Shown piece after piece: positions 1 to 7,767 of a stretch of DNA of 64,000 nt (position 1 is the first letter of the stretch; each line of letters starts with the position of its first letter). A program made the translations under genes and the position numbers. Under the pieces are notes generated by a model, which did no database searches, was not told where the DNA came from, and saw only the letters and a list, made by a program, of their open reading frames with translations. This stretch comes from Streptomyces antarcticus (GTDB lineage: Bacteria > Actinomycetota > Actinomycetes > Streptomycetales > Streptomycetaceae), in contig NZ_JAPNLM010000007.1 of NCBI RefSeq assembly GCF_026627255.1, positions 248,001-312,000 of the forward strand. The letters run 5' to 3'.

Positions 1-773
1 TCTTCCAGCGCAGCGTAGAGGCGTTCGGGGTGGAAGGGGCGGCGGCGGTGCCAGACGAAGGTGGTGACACCTGCCTCCTCAGCATCCTGGGGGAGGAGGG
101 CACAGGCCGGATGCTGGGCCGCGGCCGCCGTTTCCACGTCGAAGCCGGCGAAGGCCGCCCGGGCGAGTTCTCCGGACGCGGCGGGTACCCGGCGGGCGGT
201 CGGGTGGAGCTGGGCGAGGAGGGCGCGGTCCTCGTCGTTGGCGGCTTCGCTTTCGATGAGGGCGAGTACGGGGGCGTATTCCAGCTGCCGCGCCCAGGTG
301 TCCCCTACGGTGCGCTGGTCGGTGGCGGCCGCGGCGAGGCCCACCTCGGCCAGGTCGTCGCCGTTGACGAGGTAGGGCAGTACGAGCGCGGGATCGACCG
401 CGGTGATCACGCCGGTGAGGTTGAGCGCGTCGCCGCCGTGTGCGGTGACGACCTCGGCCATCGCCTTGGGCTCGACGGAGTCCCACAGCTCGACCACCGC
501 CAGGCGGGTCGTGCCGTCGGCGGCCAGGCGTTCCAGCTCGGGGACCAGGTCCTCGCGCAGGGCGCAGCAGGCGCAGTCGTTGACGAGGGGAGCCTCGCCG
601 CGGGACAGCTCGCCGGAAGCGTCGCGCACCAGGCGCCGCACCGTGCCCGCCGGAGCGGTGGCCAGGTCGTGGTGGAGGGCGACGCTGCCGGGCACGGAAC
701 GCAGCAGACGGTCCACGACCTCCTTGCGGGCGTCGGAGTGCAATCCGCCGACGATGACGACGGGCAGGTTCAC
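1..773 (-). CDS. CobW/COG0523-type GTP-binding protein, 3' end beyond window
   Basis: Reading leftwards from a GTG start the protein begins with a [14 protein letters not shown] segment, has an [12 protein letters not shown] segment that matches the CxCC metal-binding motif of COG0523 GTPases, and later a [13 protein letters not shown] segment typical of the CobW C-terminal domain. The gene runs off the left edge. COG0523 proteins are zinc-responsive metallochaperone-like GTPases often placed in Zur regulons. The start codon overlaps the L31 stop (GTGA), so the two are probably translationally coupled. The P-loop is degenerate here (no clear GxxGxGKT), which is common in the Streptomyces ribosomal-protein-linked copy; GTP binding is therefore uncertain. 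Confidence 0.8.
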   Translation of the reverse strand, partial: MNLPVVIVGGLHSDARKEVVDRLLRSVPGSVALHHDLATAPAGTVRRLVRDASGELSRGEAPLVNDCACCALREDLVPELERLAADGTTRLAVVELWDSVEPKAMAEVVTAHGGDALNLTGVITAVDPALVLPYLVNGDDLAEVGLAAAATDQRTVGDTWARQLEYAPVLALIESEAANDEDRALLAQLHPTARRVPAASGELARAAFAGFDVETAAAAQHPACALLPQDAEEAGVTTFVWHRRRPFHPERLYAALE

Positions 774-1027
774 GGCTTGCTCCCGTAGCGGCGCTCGAAG
801 CGCTCGACGCGGCCGGCGGTGTCCAGGACGCGGGCCGTACCCGTGTAGAAGGGGTGGCTCTCGGAGGAGATCTCGACGTCGATGACGGGGTAGGTGTTTC
901 CGTCCTCCCACACGATCGTCTTGCCGGGATCGGCGCTGGTGGCCGTGGACCGGGTGAGGAAGGCGAAGTCCGCGGCCTTGTCGCGGAAGACGACGGGGCC
1001 GTAGGCGGGATGGATTCCGGGCTTCAT
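770..1027 (-). CDS. rpmE2: Ribosomal protein L31 type B (zinc-free paralogue)
   Basis: The 85-residue product starts [16 protein letters not shown] and contains the [16 protein letters not shown] segment diagnostic of type B L31. It lacks the CxxC zinc ligands of the zinc-binding L31. In actinomycetes this version replaces the zinc form in the large subunit during zinc starvation. It is read from the shared Zur-controlled region together with L33 upstream and the CobW-like gene downstream. Confidence 0.93.
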   Translation of the reverse strand: MKPGIHPAYGPVVFRDKAADFAFLTRSTATSADPGKTIVWEDGNTYPVIDVEISSESHPFYTGTARVLDTAGRVERFERRYGSKP

Positions 1028-1133
1028 GGCGGTGTCCTTCAGGCAGGTCAGTTGAGGTCAGGGCAGGTCAGGCGGGGGCGGGCGGGCGAGGACGGGCCGG
1101 GGCGGGCTGAGGAGTGCTGGGGCGGGCTGGGGA

Positions 1134-1298
1134 TCAGCGTTCCTCGCGGAAGTCGACGTGCCGGCGTACCACCGGGTCGAACTTGCGCAGCACCATCCGG
1201 TCCGGATCGTTGCGGCGGTTCTTGCGGGTGACGTAGGTGAAGCCGGTCCCCGCGGTGGAGCGCAGCTTGATGACCGGGCGTACTTCGTTGCGTGCCAT
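1134..1298 (-). CDS. rpmG: Ribosomal protein L33 (zinc-free paralogue)
   Basis: A 54-residue product, [20 protein letters not shown] onward, with the [20 protein letters not shown] core of L33 and no Cys pairs, so it is the zinc-independent form. The ATG at 1298 lies just downstream of a TATAGT -10 box (minus strand, near 1304-1309), which itself abuts the Zur palindrome. First gene of the minus-strand arm of the zinc-starvation ribosomal cluster. Confidence 0.93.
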   Translation of the reverse strand: MARNEVRPVIKLRSTAGTGFTYVTRKNRRNDPDRMVLRKFDPVVRRHVDFREER

Positions 1299-1316
1299 GC
1301 CGCTACTATACGGGAA

Positions 1317-1331
1317 TGGAAATCGTTTCCA
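1317..1331. promoter_or_regulatory. Zur-type operator palindrome
   Basis: TGGAAATCGTTTCCA is a perfect 6-3-6 palindrome lying between the divergent L33 and L28 genes and overlapping their promoter elements. It matches the form of actinomycete Zur boxes. Inference from position and gene content: Zur-zinc represses both arms when zinc is plentiful. Confidence 0.8.
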
Positions 1332-1367
1332 ATAACGGTTTCGGCTCAAAGAGAGGCAGGTAACACC

Positions 1368-1604
1368 GTGTCCGCCCACTGCCAACTGACCGGGTCCCAG
1401 CCGGGCTTCGGCAACACCATCTCCCACTCGCACCGGCGCACCTCCCGTCGCTTCGACCCCAACGTCCAGCGCAAGAGGTACTGGCTGGCGAGCGAGGGAC
1501 GCCACGTCCGTCTGACGCTCAGCGCGAAGGCGATCAAGACGATCGACGCCATCGGCATCGAGGCCGCCGTGGCCCGGATCCGCGCCCGGGGGGTGAAGCT
1601 CTGA
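1368..1604 (+). CDS. rpmB: Ribosomal protein L28 (zinc-free paralogue)
   Basis: GTG start preceded by an AGAGAGG ribosome-binding site. The 78-residue product has the [15 protein letters not shown] core of L28 and ends [16 protein letters not shown]. It lacks the Cys ligands of the zinc-binding paralogue. Its stop overlaps the S14 start (TGATG), so L28 and S14 are translationally coupled. Confidence 0.93.
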   Translation: MSAHCQLTGSQPGFGNTISHSHRRTSRRFDPNVQRKRYWLASEGRHVRLTLSAKAIKTIDAIGIEAAVARIRARGVKL

Positions 1605-1909
1605 TGGCCAAGAGGAGCAAGATCGCGCAGAACGAGAAGCGCAAGGCGATCGTCGAACGGTACGCCGCCCGGCGGGCCGAGCTGAAGGAGGTCGTGCGGC
1701 GGCCGTCCTCGACCGGGGCCGAGCGCGATGCCGCGCTGGCGGAGCTGCGCGGGCAGCCCCGCGACGCCAGCGCGACCCGCGTGCGGAACCGGGATGGAGT
1801 CGACGGCCGCCCCCGCGGACACCTCCGGAAGTTCGGACTCTCCCGAGTCCGCATGCGAGAGCAGGCCCACGCCGGGTTCCTCCCCGGGGTCACCAAGTCC
1901 TCCTGGTAG
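1604..1909 (+). CDS. rpsN: Ribosomal protein S14 (zinc-free, long form)
   Basis: A 101-residue product, [20 protein letters not shown] onward, of the long C-minus S14 type without CxxC motifs; it contains the [20 protein letters not shown] segment and ends with [13 protein letters not shown]. Long S14 is the zinc-independent alternative used under zinc limitation. Last gene of the plus-strand arm. Confidence 0.93.
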   Translation: MAKRSKIAQNEKRKAIVERYAARRAELKEVVRRPSSTGAERDAALAELRGQPRDASATRVRNRDGVDGRPRGHLRKFGLSRVRMREQAHAGFLPGVTKSSW

Positions 1910-1931
1910 CGGCCGCGCGTCGGACGGGAGG

Positions 1932-1969
1932 GCGCGGGCCCGCCGCTTCGGCGGGGTGCGGGCCCGCGC
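1932..1969 (+). terminator. Hairpin after S14
   Basis: Arms GCGCGGGCCCGC (1932-1943) and GCGGGCCCGCGC (1958-1969) form a strong GC stem 22 bases after the S14 stop. There is no T run, as is usual in Streptomyces. The following 300 bases up to the next promoter hold no credible gene. Confidence 0.6.
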
Positions 1970-2284
1970 ACCGGCGCCCGGCATGCCCGGTGCAGCCGTA
2001 CGGGGAGCGGCGGCCCGCTGGGCGTCGGGAAAGCCGTCACCGGGTGGGGCCGGTCAAGCGCCACCTGTTCGTGGCCGCGCTGCTGCCGGCGGCCTCTGGC
2101 GCGGGGAGTACCGGTCCACGACGGAGCCGGGTGCGGCGCGTCCCGGTCCGTGCCCGCCGCGCGCCGGCGATCTCAACGAAGCCGCCGGGCCCGCGCGCGC
2201 CTGTCCGGCCGGTGAACGTGAGGGCCTGCCAGGGGCACGTGTGCCTCCTGAGATCGCGCGCCAGATCCCGGAGCGGGGGAGGGT

Positions 2285-2331
2285 GACAACCATTGTTGTC
2301 GCAGGGGCGGTCAGCGGCCTACAGTGCCCGT
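2285..2331 (+). promoter_or_regulatory. Promoter with overlapping inverted repeat, probably leaderless
   Basis: A perfect dyad GACAAC-CATT-GTTGTC (2285-2300) overlaps a -35-like TTGTCG (2296-2301). With 18-bp spacing follows a -10-like TACAGT (2320-2325), and the ATG of the next gene is at 2332, six bases further on. The arrangement predicts a leaderless mRNA and an operator on the -35 element. Confidence 0.5.
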
Positions 2332-2868
2332 ATGCCTGGCAAGAACTTCGTGTTGCGGACCACCCCCGAGGAGACGGCCGCCGCCGCGGACGCGGCCGTC
2401 GGCCGGCTCGCGCACCGTCTTGTCCTTGAGCTACTGGAAGACGCACCGCCCGGACCGGACGGTCAGCCGGCCCACGCCCTGGCCCGGTTGCACCTGCTGG
2501 ACCAGCTTCAGCAGGCCACCGAACGCCTCCAGCGGGGCGCGGCCGTGGCCGCCGCGCGCGCGGGCGCCGGATACCCCCAACTCGGCGCCGCCTGCGGCCT
2601 GACCCGCCAGGGCGCGCGACGCCGCTGGCCGGGGCTCTTCCACCACTCCACCGAAGCACCCACCACGGAACAACCGATGACGACCACCCCCGCCCGCCCC
2701 TTCGACGTCCTGCTCGTCGAGGACGACATGGCCGAACCCTGCTCATCGAGGAAGCCCTCTCCGAGCGCGGCGCCCGCAACCTGGTCCAGGTCACCGACGG
2801 GGTCGCCGCCCTCGAACACCTCCGCACCCCCGGCAGCGTGCGCCCCGACCTCATCGTGCTCGACCTGA
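2332..2868 (+). CDS. Small HTH-type protein reading into a shifted response-regulator frame
   Basis: The first roughly 115 residues look genuine: MPGKNFVLRTTPEETAAAAD, a helical middle, then a C-terminal segment YPQLGAACGLTRQGARRRWP that resembles a helix-turn-helix recognition region as in small Streptomyces DNA-binding proteins. The frame has no stop before the adjacent response regulator; it continues through its N-terminus (from 2677) and becomes nonsense after about 2738 because of the frameshift described in the next entry. Whether the HTH and receiver were ever one polypeptide or two coupled ones cannot be told from this copy. Confidence 0.5.
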   Translation: MPGKNFVLRTTPEETAAAADAAVGRLAHRLVLELLEDAPPGPDGQPAHALARLHLLDQLQQATERLQRGAAVAAARAGAGYPQLGAACGLTRQGARRRWPGLFHHSTEAPTTEQPMTTTPARPFDVLLVEDDMAEPCSSRKPSPSAAPATWSRSPTGSPPSNTSAPPAACAPTSSCST

Positions 2869-3107
2869 ACATGCCGCGCATGAACGGCCGGGACCTCCTG
2901 AAGGTCCTCAAGGCCGACGAGGACCTGCAGACCATCCCGGTCGTCGTCCTCACCACGTCCTCCGCGCCCGACGACGTCGTCGGCGCGTACAGCAGCCACG
3001 CCAACGCGTACGTGACCAAGCCGGTCAACCTCGAGGAGTTCGAGCAGGCCGTGCAGAGCATCGACGCCTTCTACCTCGACACCGCGAGCCGCCCCCGCCA
3101 CGCCTGA
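2677..3107 (+). pseudogene. Response regulator receiver protein with a frameshift
   Basis: ATG at 2677 opens MTTTPARPFDVLLVEDDMA, the first strand and acidic pocket of a receiver domain. Near 2738-2745 one base is missing; in the next frame the protein continues as LLIEEALSERGARN, then VRPDLIVLDLNMPRMNGRDL with the phospho-acceptor Asp, PVVVLTTSS and YVTKPVNLEEF with the conserved Lys, ending at 3107. It is a single-domain CheY/Rcp1-like receiver without an output domain. A true mutation or an assembly error would both explain the shift. Confidence 0.75.
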
Positions 3108-3262
3108 CGTGGAGTCCTGACCACCTCGACGCCCCCCGGGATCACGGCAGTCCGGCGGGCCGGCGCCGGGCACCGTTCGTGCGGTCCCGGTTCCCCCTGG
3201 GCGCTGAAGGGCGGCGAGCCCGTGGCGGCTCGCACCGGAATGCCCCCTGTTATGGTGCGCCG

Positions 3263-3697
3263 ATGTCATCGATCAAGCAGTTCCAAGTCACCTTCGACTG
3301 CGCGGAACCCGAGCGCGTCGCCCGCTTCTGGTGCGAGGTGCTGGGGTACGTCGTCTCGCCGGTGCCGAAGGGGTTCGACACGTGGGACGACTACCATCGC
3401 TCACTGCCGCCTGACCATCAGGTGCGGTGGTTCTCCTGTGTTGATCCCTCAGGTGTGGGCCCGCGCCTGCTCTTCCAGCGCGTTCCCGAAACCAAGGTCG
3501 TCAAGAATCGGGTGCACCTCTGCGTGCGGGCCGGAACCGGGCTCGTGGGGGAAGAGCGCCTCGCCACGCTCCGGGCCGAGTGCGCACGACTGGCCGCACT
3601 CGGCGCGGTGCACGTGCGTACGATGCTTGCCGACGGCACCAACGAGTCGTGCATCGTGATGCAGGACTTCGAGGGCAACGAGTTCTGCCTCGACTGA
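3263..3697 (+). CDS. VOC/glyoxalase superfamily protein
   Basis: 144 residues starting MSSIKQFQVTFDCAEPERVA, a typical opening of glyoxalase-like domain proteins in actinomycetes (FW-x-EVLGY at residues 24-31). It ends IVMQDFEGNEFCLD, the usual VOC D-P/E-x-G-N-E-F-C finish. VOC proteins are metal-dependent lyases, dioxygenases or resistance proteins; no substrate can be deduced. A TATGGT hexamer 12 bases before the ATG could serve as a -10 for a near-leaderless transcript. Confidence 0.75.
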   Translation: MSSIKQFQVTFDCAEPERVARFWCEVLGYVVSPVPKGFDTWDDYHRSLPPDHQVRWFSCVDPSGVGPRLLFQRVPETKVVKNRVHLCVRAGTGLVGEERLATLRAECARLAALGAVHVRTMLADGTNESCIVMQDFEGNEFCLD

Positions 3698-3806
3698 GCA
3701 TCCTCCGGGCCGGCGCGGCGGGAAGCCGCGTCCGTGCCGAGTCAGTGCCGCGTCAGGGCGAGGAAGTCCTCTACGAGCCGGTCGGGCAGGGGTCTGTCAA
3801 ACGAAC

Positions 3807-4079
3807 GGCTCTGTCGCACATTCGGTGGTGACGGATCGTGAGCATCGGGCGCCGTCAGTGGCAGAGAGTGCGAATGGCGCTCCGACCTCGGTGTTTCACG
3901 AGCGGGCGGCGCTGCAGTGGGGATGCGGGGACCGGCAGGCCGGGCTCACATCGGCCCCTGCGCCGGCCACCGATGCCATAGAACGAACCGCTCCAACGTA
4001 CTGACCTGCGACTCTGTGATCGCTGGGTTTGTTCACCGACATCATCGCCCTCCGTCACCACCGAATGTGCGACAGAGCC
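3807..4079. mobile_element. 273-bp MITE, copy 1
   Basis: Flanked by 29-bp perfect terminal inverted repeats starting GGCTCTGTCGCACATTCGG (3807-3835 and 4051-4079). No coding potential. A second copy of identical length lies at 28156-28428 with about 10 differences. The GGCTCT terminus and, at the other copy, an 8-bp target duplication suggest mobilisation by an ISL3-type transposase. Here the element has no 8-bp duplication; instead it sits between 17-bp imperfect inverted sequences (3790-3806 and 4080-4096). Confidence 0.85.
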
Positions 4080-4110
4080 GAACGTTTTACAGTCCCACGG
4101 CGGGAACAGG

Positions 4111-4150
4111 GACGGGCGCCCGGTCGGAGGTGTCCGGCCGGGCGCCCGTC
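4111..4150. terminator. Strong hairpin downstream of the DNRLRE/FG-GAP gene
   Basis: GACGGGCGCCCGG (4111-4123) pairs perfectly with CCGGGCGCCCGTC (4138-4150) around a 14-base loop, 23 bases past the stop of the minus-strand gene. Confidence 0.75.
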
Positions 4151-4172
4151 TGTTCAGTGGGGTGGTGGCTGG

Positions 4173-7100
4173 TTAGCCGATGGTGAGGAAGGTGTTCCAG
4201 TTGTCTTCGTCGGCGCCTGACGCGGAGCCGGGCATGGTGGCGCGGGCGCCGGGGAAGAGGTACTGGTTGCCGTTGGTGCTGACGGTCCAGATGTCGGGGA
4301 TCTGGTCGCCGTTGGCGTCGGGTGTGCCGAGGACCATGGGGAGCTCGGCTCTGCTCCACTTGGTGGTGGCGTAGGTGGTGTCGACGCCGCCGGCGGAGTC
4401 GGCGGCGGTCTGGAGCGAGGTCAGGTCGGTGCCCCCGCTGGGACCCGGCTTGCCCTTGCGGAGGACGAGGCCGCGGTTGCTGTTGGCGTCGTCGCGGTAC
4501 AGCAGGTCAGGGACGTTGTCGCCGGAGATGTCGCGGACGCCGATGATGTCGCGGGGCGCCCAGTTGGTGGCCATCTTCTTCGAGGCGGTGAAGCTGGCTC
4601 CGGTGTATCCGGTGAGGGCCCAGAGTGCGCCGGCGGTGTCGATGGCGAACATGTCGGCGAAGGTGTCGCCGTCGACGTCTTCTGCGGCGACGAGCTGGCG
4701 GAGGGTGGCCGGGTCGGGTGCGCCGGCGGGCAGGAGGATCTCCATGCGGCCTCCGACGTCGAACTGGCCGGTGCCGGTGCCGGGGTAGACGTACATCTTC
4801 CCGTCGGGCATGCGTGCGATCAGGTCGGTGAGGCCGTCGCCGGGGAACCAGTCGGTGGAGTGGGCGATGAGTGCTGACTTCCCCGTGGCGGCGTCCTTCC
4901 AGTAGCCGCTCTGGACTGGCTTGCCGTTCTCGACGGCGCCGGGGATGTAGGCGTCGGTGTCGCCGTAGGCGTCGCCGGCGTAGGTGCGGAGGTTTCCGTC
5001 CTTGTCGATGCCGAGAATGTCGGGGTGGCCGTCACCCGTTGCGTCGCCGGGCTTGTCCAGGCCGGCCCTGGGTTTGACGAGGAACAAATACTCGGCTTGA
5101 GGCGAGATGTTGCCGAACTTGCTGACCGTGCGGACGTACAGGACGTTGGGGCCTGCGGTGTCGACCTGGAGTTTGACCGAGGCCACGTCGCCGGCCGTGG
5201 GGGCAGCTGTCTGGTTGAAGTGGGGCTTGTTCAGGCTCCACTGGTACTCGCGGATCTCCTCCGCCTTGGCGCCGTTACCTACAATCTCGACGACCTGGTC
5301 CTTGGTTCCGGCCTCCTCAACGCTCCATTCGGTGTGGTCGGCGCCGGGCGCGGGGAAGGCGGTGGAGCGGACCGCGGGTGCGGGCGGCGCGGAGTGGTCG
5401 ACGGTGAACGTGCACCATCCGCCGCCTCCGGAGTCGGCGGGGCCGCTGCCCGGGGATCCCCACCCGTCCCAGTCGTTGGTGCGGGAGAGCCAGTAGTACT
5501 TCGTTCCTGTCTTGAAGTAGTCCCAGGGAATGTCTTTGGTGATGACCCCGTCGCTGTTGGGCCACAGCCATTCCTCATAGGTTTTGACGCCGGTTGCGGC
5601 TTCCCAGATCTCGATCTGGACCTGCCTGAGGTTGCCGTCCTGGTCAGTTCCCTTGACCTGGAAGGTCAGGTCGGTCTTCCCGATGCTGGTGCCGGCACCG
5701 CTGGTGAGACACGGACCGCCGGGGAAGGTCTGCATGTTCGCCGCGACCGGCACGTCCGGCGGCGTGTTGTAGACGATCTCCAGGTACGGAGCGGTCTCGC
5801 CGTTGGCCAGGAGCTTCTTCCAGTAGTACGAGTCGGACTCGTTCGGGGCCGCGAAGCCCAGCGACAGAGCGCCCCAGCGGGCGTTCGCCGCCTCCGCCAC
5901 CAGCCCGTGGATGTCGGTCGCCACCCAGTTGTCCGGGCAGGAGCTGTTGTATCCGTACCCGGCGTCCTCGGAGGCGACCTTTCTGCCCCACCAGCCCGTC
6001 GTGTTGTCCCAGGTGTTCGAGGAGCCGACGAACGGCGTCGAGTAGATGTCCATCCGTTTGCGGTCACAGGACCAGGAGTAGGTCTGCAGCGCCCTTACGG
6101 TGGCCGACCTGATTCCGGCGCCGTGGAGCTCGCTGCCGAAGTAGAAATTGAAGATGGACCGGGAGGTACCGCCCGAAGTGGACTCGTAACCGACGCGGGC
6201 CTCATTGGTGCCGCTCGCGTTGTAATTCTGGCCGTTGTAGAAGCTCGATCTGCCCTGGGTCTTGTAGAGCAGGCTCCAGGAGTGCTTGTGCCCCTTGAAG
6301 GAGGGGTCGATAAAGACCGGATATACCGTTTCTGGGGCGTTGAGCCAGGCATTGTCCGGTGTAAGGGAAAGCGTGTTGTCGGCGAGAGCGGAACCGGCGA
6401 CGTTCATGTGTGCGCCCTCCGCTCCGGCGAGCCCGGCGAGGGCCAGGGTGGGGTGCGCGGCGGCGACCTCGGTGGGCTTCCAGGCGGACGCGTCGTCGGT
6501 GGTGGCGACCTTGCCGCTGGAGTCCCACATCAGGGGGGACGGCGCGCCGACGACTTCCTCGCCCCGGTCGTCGTGGGCGCTGACGGAGCCGGATGGCGCG
6601 TTCAGGTGGAATGTCAGGGTGGGTGAGGCGAGGCGGTAGTCGAGCCGGCTCAGGAGGGGGTCGGCGGCGGCCTGCTTGTCTTTGATGACCAGGAGGTGGG
6701 AGTAGCCGCCGTCCTGGGCCGTCATGACGAGGTCGATGCCGGGCCGGACGTTCTCGTACAGGGCCCGGGGGCCGTCGAGGACGGGCTCGGGAAGGGGGCC
6801 GGGCCAGCTCACCACCATGTCGTGGCCGTCGGTGTTCAGCCGGACGAGTTCCGTCCAGGCCGTGGACGGCGTGTCACGCTGGAGGGCCGCGGGTGTCAGC
6901 GATATGCGTGTTGCGGCGCGCGAGGCGCGCTGCCCGCCGTCGGTCTGCTGCTTGGATCCGGCGCTGAAGACGACGGAGCCGTTGACCGCCTTGGCTGCGA
7001 AACCGCCCTCCACCCGTTCCAGGTCGGTGTTGATCGGCTTCCACACGCCGCCGGCCTTGGCCCGGATCGCCGCGGAGTAGACCTGCTTCCTGAACAGGCC

Positions 7101-7409
7101 GTCGCTCTGGGCCCAGGTGGTGGTGTTCGCGCCGCGCTCGGCGGTGACCTCTACGTCCTTGCCTGCTTCACGGGCCAGGCGGCGGGCTTCCGGCCCGGAC
7201 ACGGGCGCGTCGGGGTCGACGCTTCTGCCGTTGCTGTCCTCGTCCAGGGTCAGGTGGACGCCGGCCGGGACCGCGACGGCCAGGGCGAGGAGGGCGGCGA
7301 GGCCGCCCACGGTCCTGCGCCGCTGAAACCACCGTCGCGCGGGTACAGCGGCTCCCGGTTCCGCCGGAGCTGTTGGCGGACTGCCGTCCACGGGTTCACT
7401 GACAGCCAT
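4173..7409 (-). CDS. Exported DNRLRE / FG-GAP (VCBS) repeat protein
   Basis: About 1078 residues from the ATG at 7409, chosen because a GGGGGGAGAAG ribosome-binding site precedes it (a GTG at 7457 is also in frame). An Arg-rich stretch followed by GGLAALLALAVAVPAGVHL (about residues 33-51) is a signal peptide or anchor. The middle has the sequence YPVFIDPSF then SWSLLYKTQGRSSFYNG and SRSIFNFYFG typical of DNRLRE surface domains; the last third contains several FG-GAP/VCBS calcium-loop repeats (DATGDGHPDILGIDKDGNL, DVDGDTFADMFAID, DISGDNVPDLLYRDD, DANGDQIPDIWTV). Such proteins are regularly divergent from RHS toxins in Streptomyces, as here, and probably act at the cell surface with them; the role is inferred. 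Confidence 0.82.
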   Translation of the reverse strand: MAVSEPVDGSPPTAPAEPGAAVPARRWFQRRRTVGGLAALLALAVAVPAGVHLTLDEDSNGRSVDPDAPVSGPEARRLAREAGKDVEVTAERGANTTTWAQSDGLFRKQVYSAAIRAKAGGVWKPINTDLERVEGGFAAKAVNGSVVFSAGSKQQTDGGQRASRAATRISLTPAALQRDTPSTAWTELVRLNTDGHDMVVSWPGPLPEPVLDGPRALYENVRPGIDLVMTAQDGGYSHLLVIKDKQAAADPLLSRLDYRLASPTLTFHLNAPSGSVSAHDDRGEEVVGAPSPLMWDSSGKVATTDDASAWKPTEVAAAHPTLALAGLAGAEGAHMNVAGSALADNTLSLTPDNAWLNAPETVYPVFIDPSFKGHKHSWSLLYKTQGRSSFYNGQNYNASGTNEARVGYESTSGGTSRSIFNFYFGSELHGAGIRSATVRALQTYSWSCDRKRMDIYSTPFVGSSNTWDNTTGWWGRKVASEDAGYGYNSSCPDNWVATDIHGLVAEAANARWGALSLGFAAPNESDSYYWKKLLANGETAPYLEIVYNTPPDVPVAANMQTFPGGPCLTSGAGTSIGKTDLTFQVKGTDQDGNLRQVQIEIWEAATGVKTYEEWLWPNSDGVITKDIPWDYFKTGTKYYWLSRTNDWDGWGSPGSGPADSGGGGWCTFTVDHSAPPAPAVRSTAFPAPGADHTEWSVEEAGTKDQVVEIVGNGAKAEEIREYQWSLNKPHFNQTAAPTAGDVASVKLQVDTAGPNVLYVRTVSKFGNISPQAEYLFLVKPRAGLDKPGDATGDGHPDILGIDKDGNLRTYAGDAYGDTDAYIPGAVENGKPVQSGYWKDAATGKSALIAHSTDWFPGDGLTDLIARMPDGKMYVYPGTGTGQFDVGGRMEILLPAGAPDPATLRQLVAAEDVDGDTFADMFAIDTAGALWALTGYTGASFTASKKMATNWAPRDIIGVRDISGDNVPDLLYRDDANSNRGLVLRKGKPGPSGGTDLTSLQTAADSAGGVDTTYATTKWSRAELPMVLGTPDANGDQIPDIWTVSTNGNQYLFPGARATMPGSASGADEDNWNTFLTIG

Positions 7410-7767
7410 CGTTGTTCTTCTCCCCCCTCGGGCACACGGTTCCGCAGCCCTCGGCACTCACAAATGATTCAGCCATCAACTTGATGGCGAAAGGTCCGTT
7501 CCCCGCTCGCCTTTCACGCAAAGAATGCGCGAGCCGAGCATGGACCATCGCACTGACATCATCGCCTCTGGCATTCACCATCCAGGTCGCCGTTAACGAC
7601 CGTTTTGCATTATTTATCCCAGATATGTGGACGGTAAGGTGATTAAGGCCACATCGATTATCGGGGTATGGATTTTCTTCTTTGATGGCCGCAGGATTAG
7701 CAGGATATCTGTCAGTTTCCTGCCTGCCGTGTGCCATTGCCGCGGCGGCAGATCGTGGGGGGTCCAC
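7410..7767. promoter_or_regulatory. Divergent regulatory region between DNRLRE and RHS genes
   Basis: 358 bases without a credible gene. The stretch around 7590-7690 is clearly AT-richer than its surroundings (CATTATTTATCCC, GATTATCGGGG, TTTTCTTCTTTG), unusual in this genome and suggestive of promoters for the two divergent surface-protein genes. No clear operator palindrome was recognised. Confidence 0.4.

Noticed and set aside
5025..6626. A 533-residue plus-strand frame
   Set aside because: Antisense shadow of the DNRLRE/FG-GAP gene, Gly/Val-rich with no motif.
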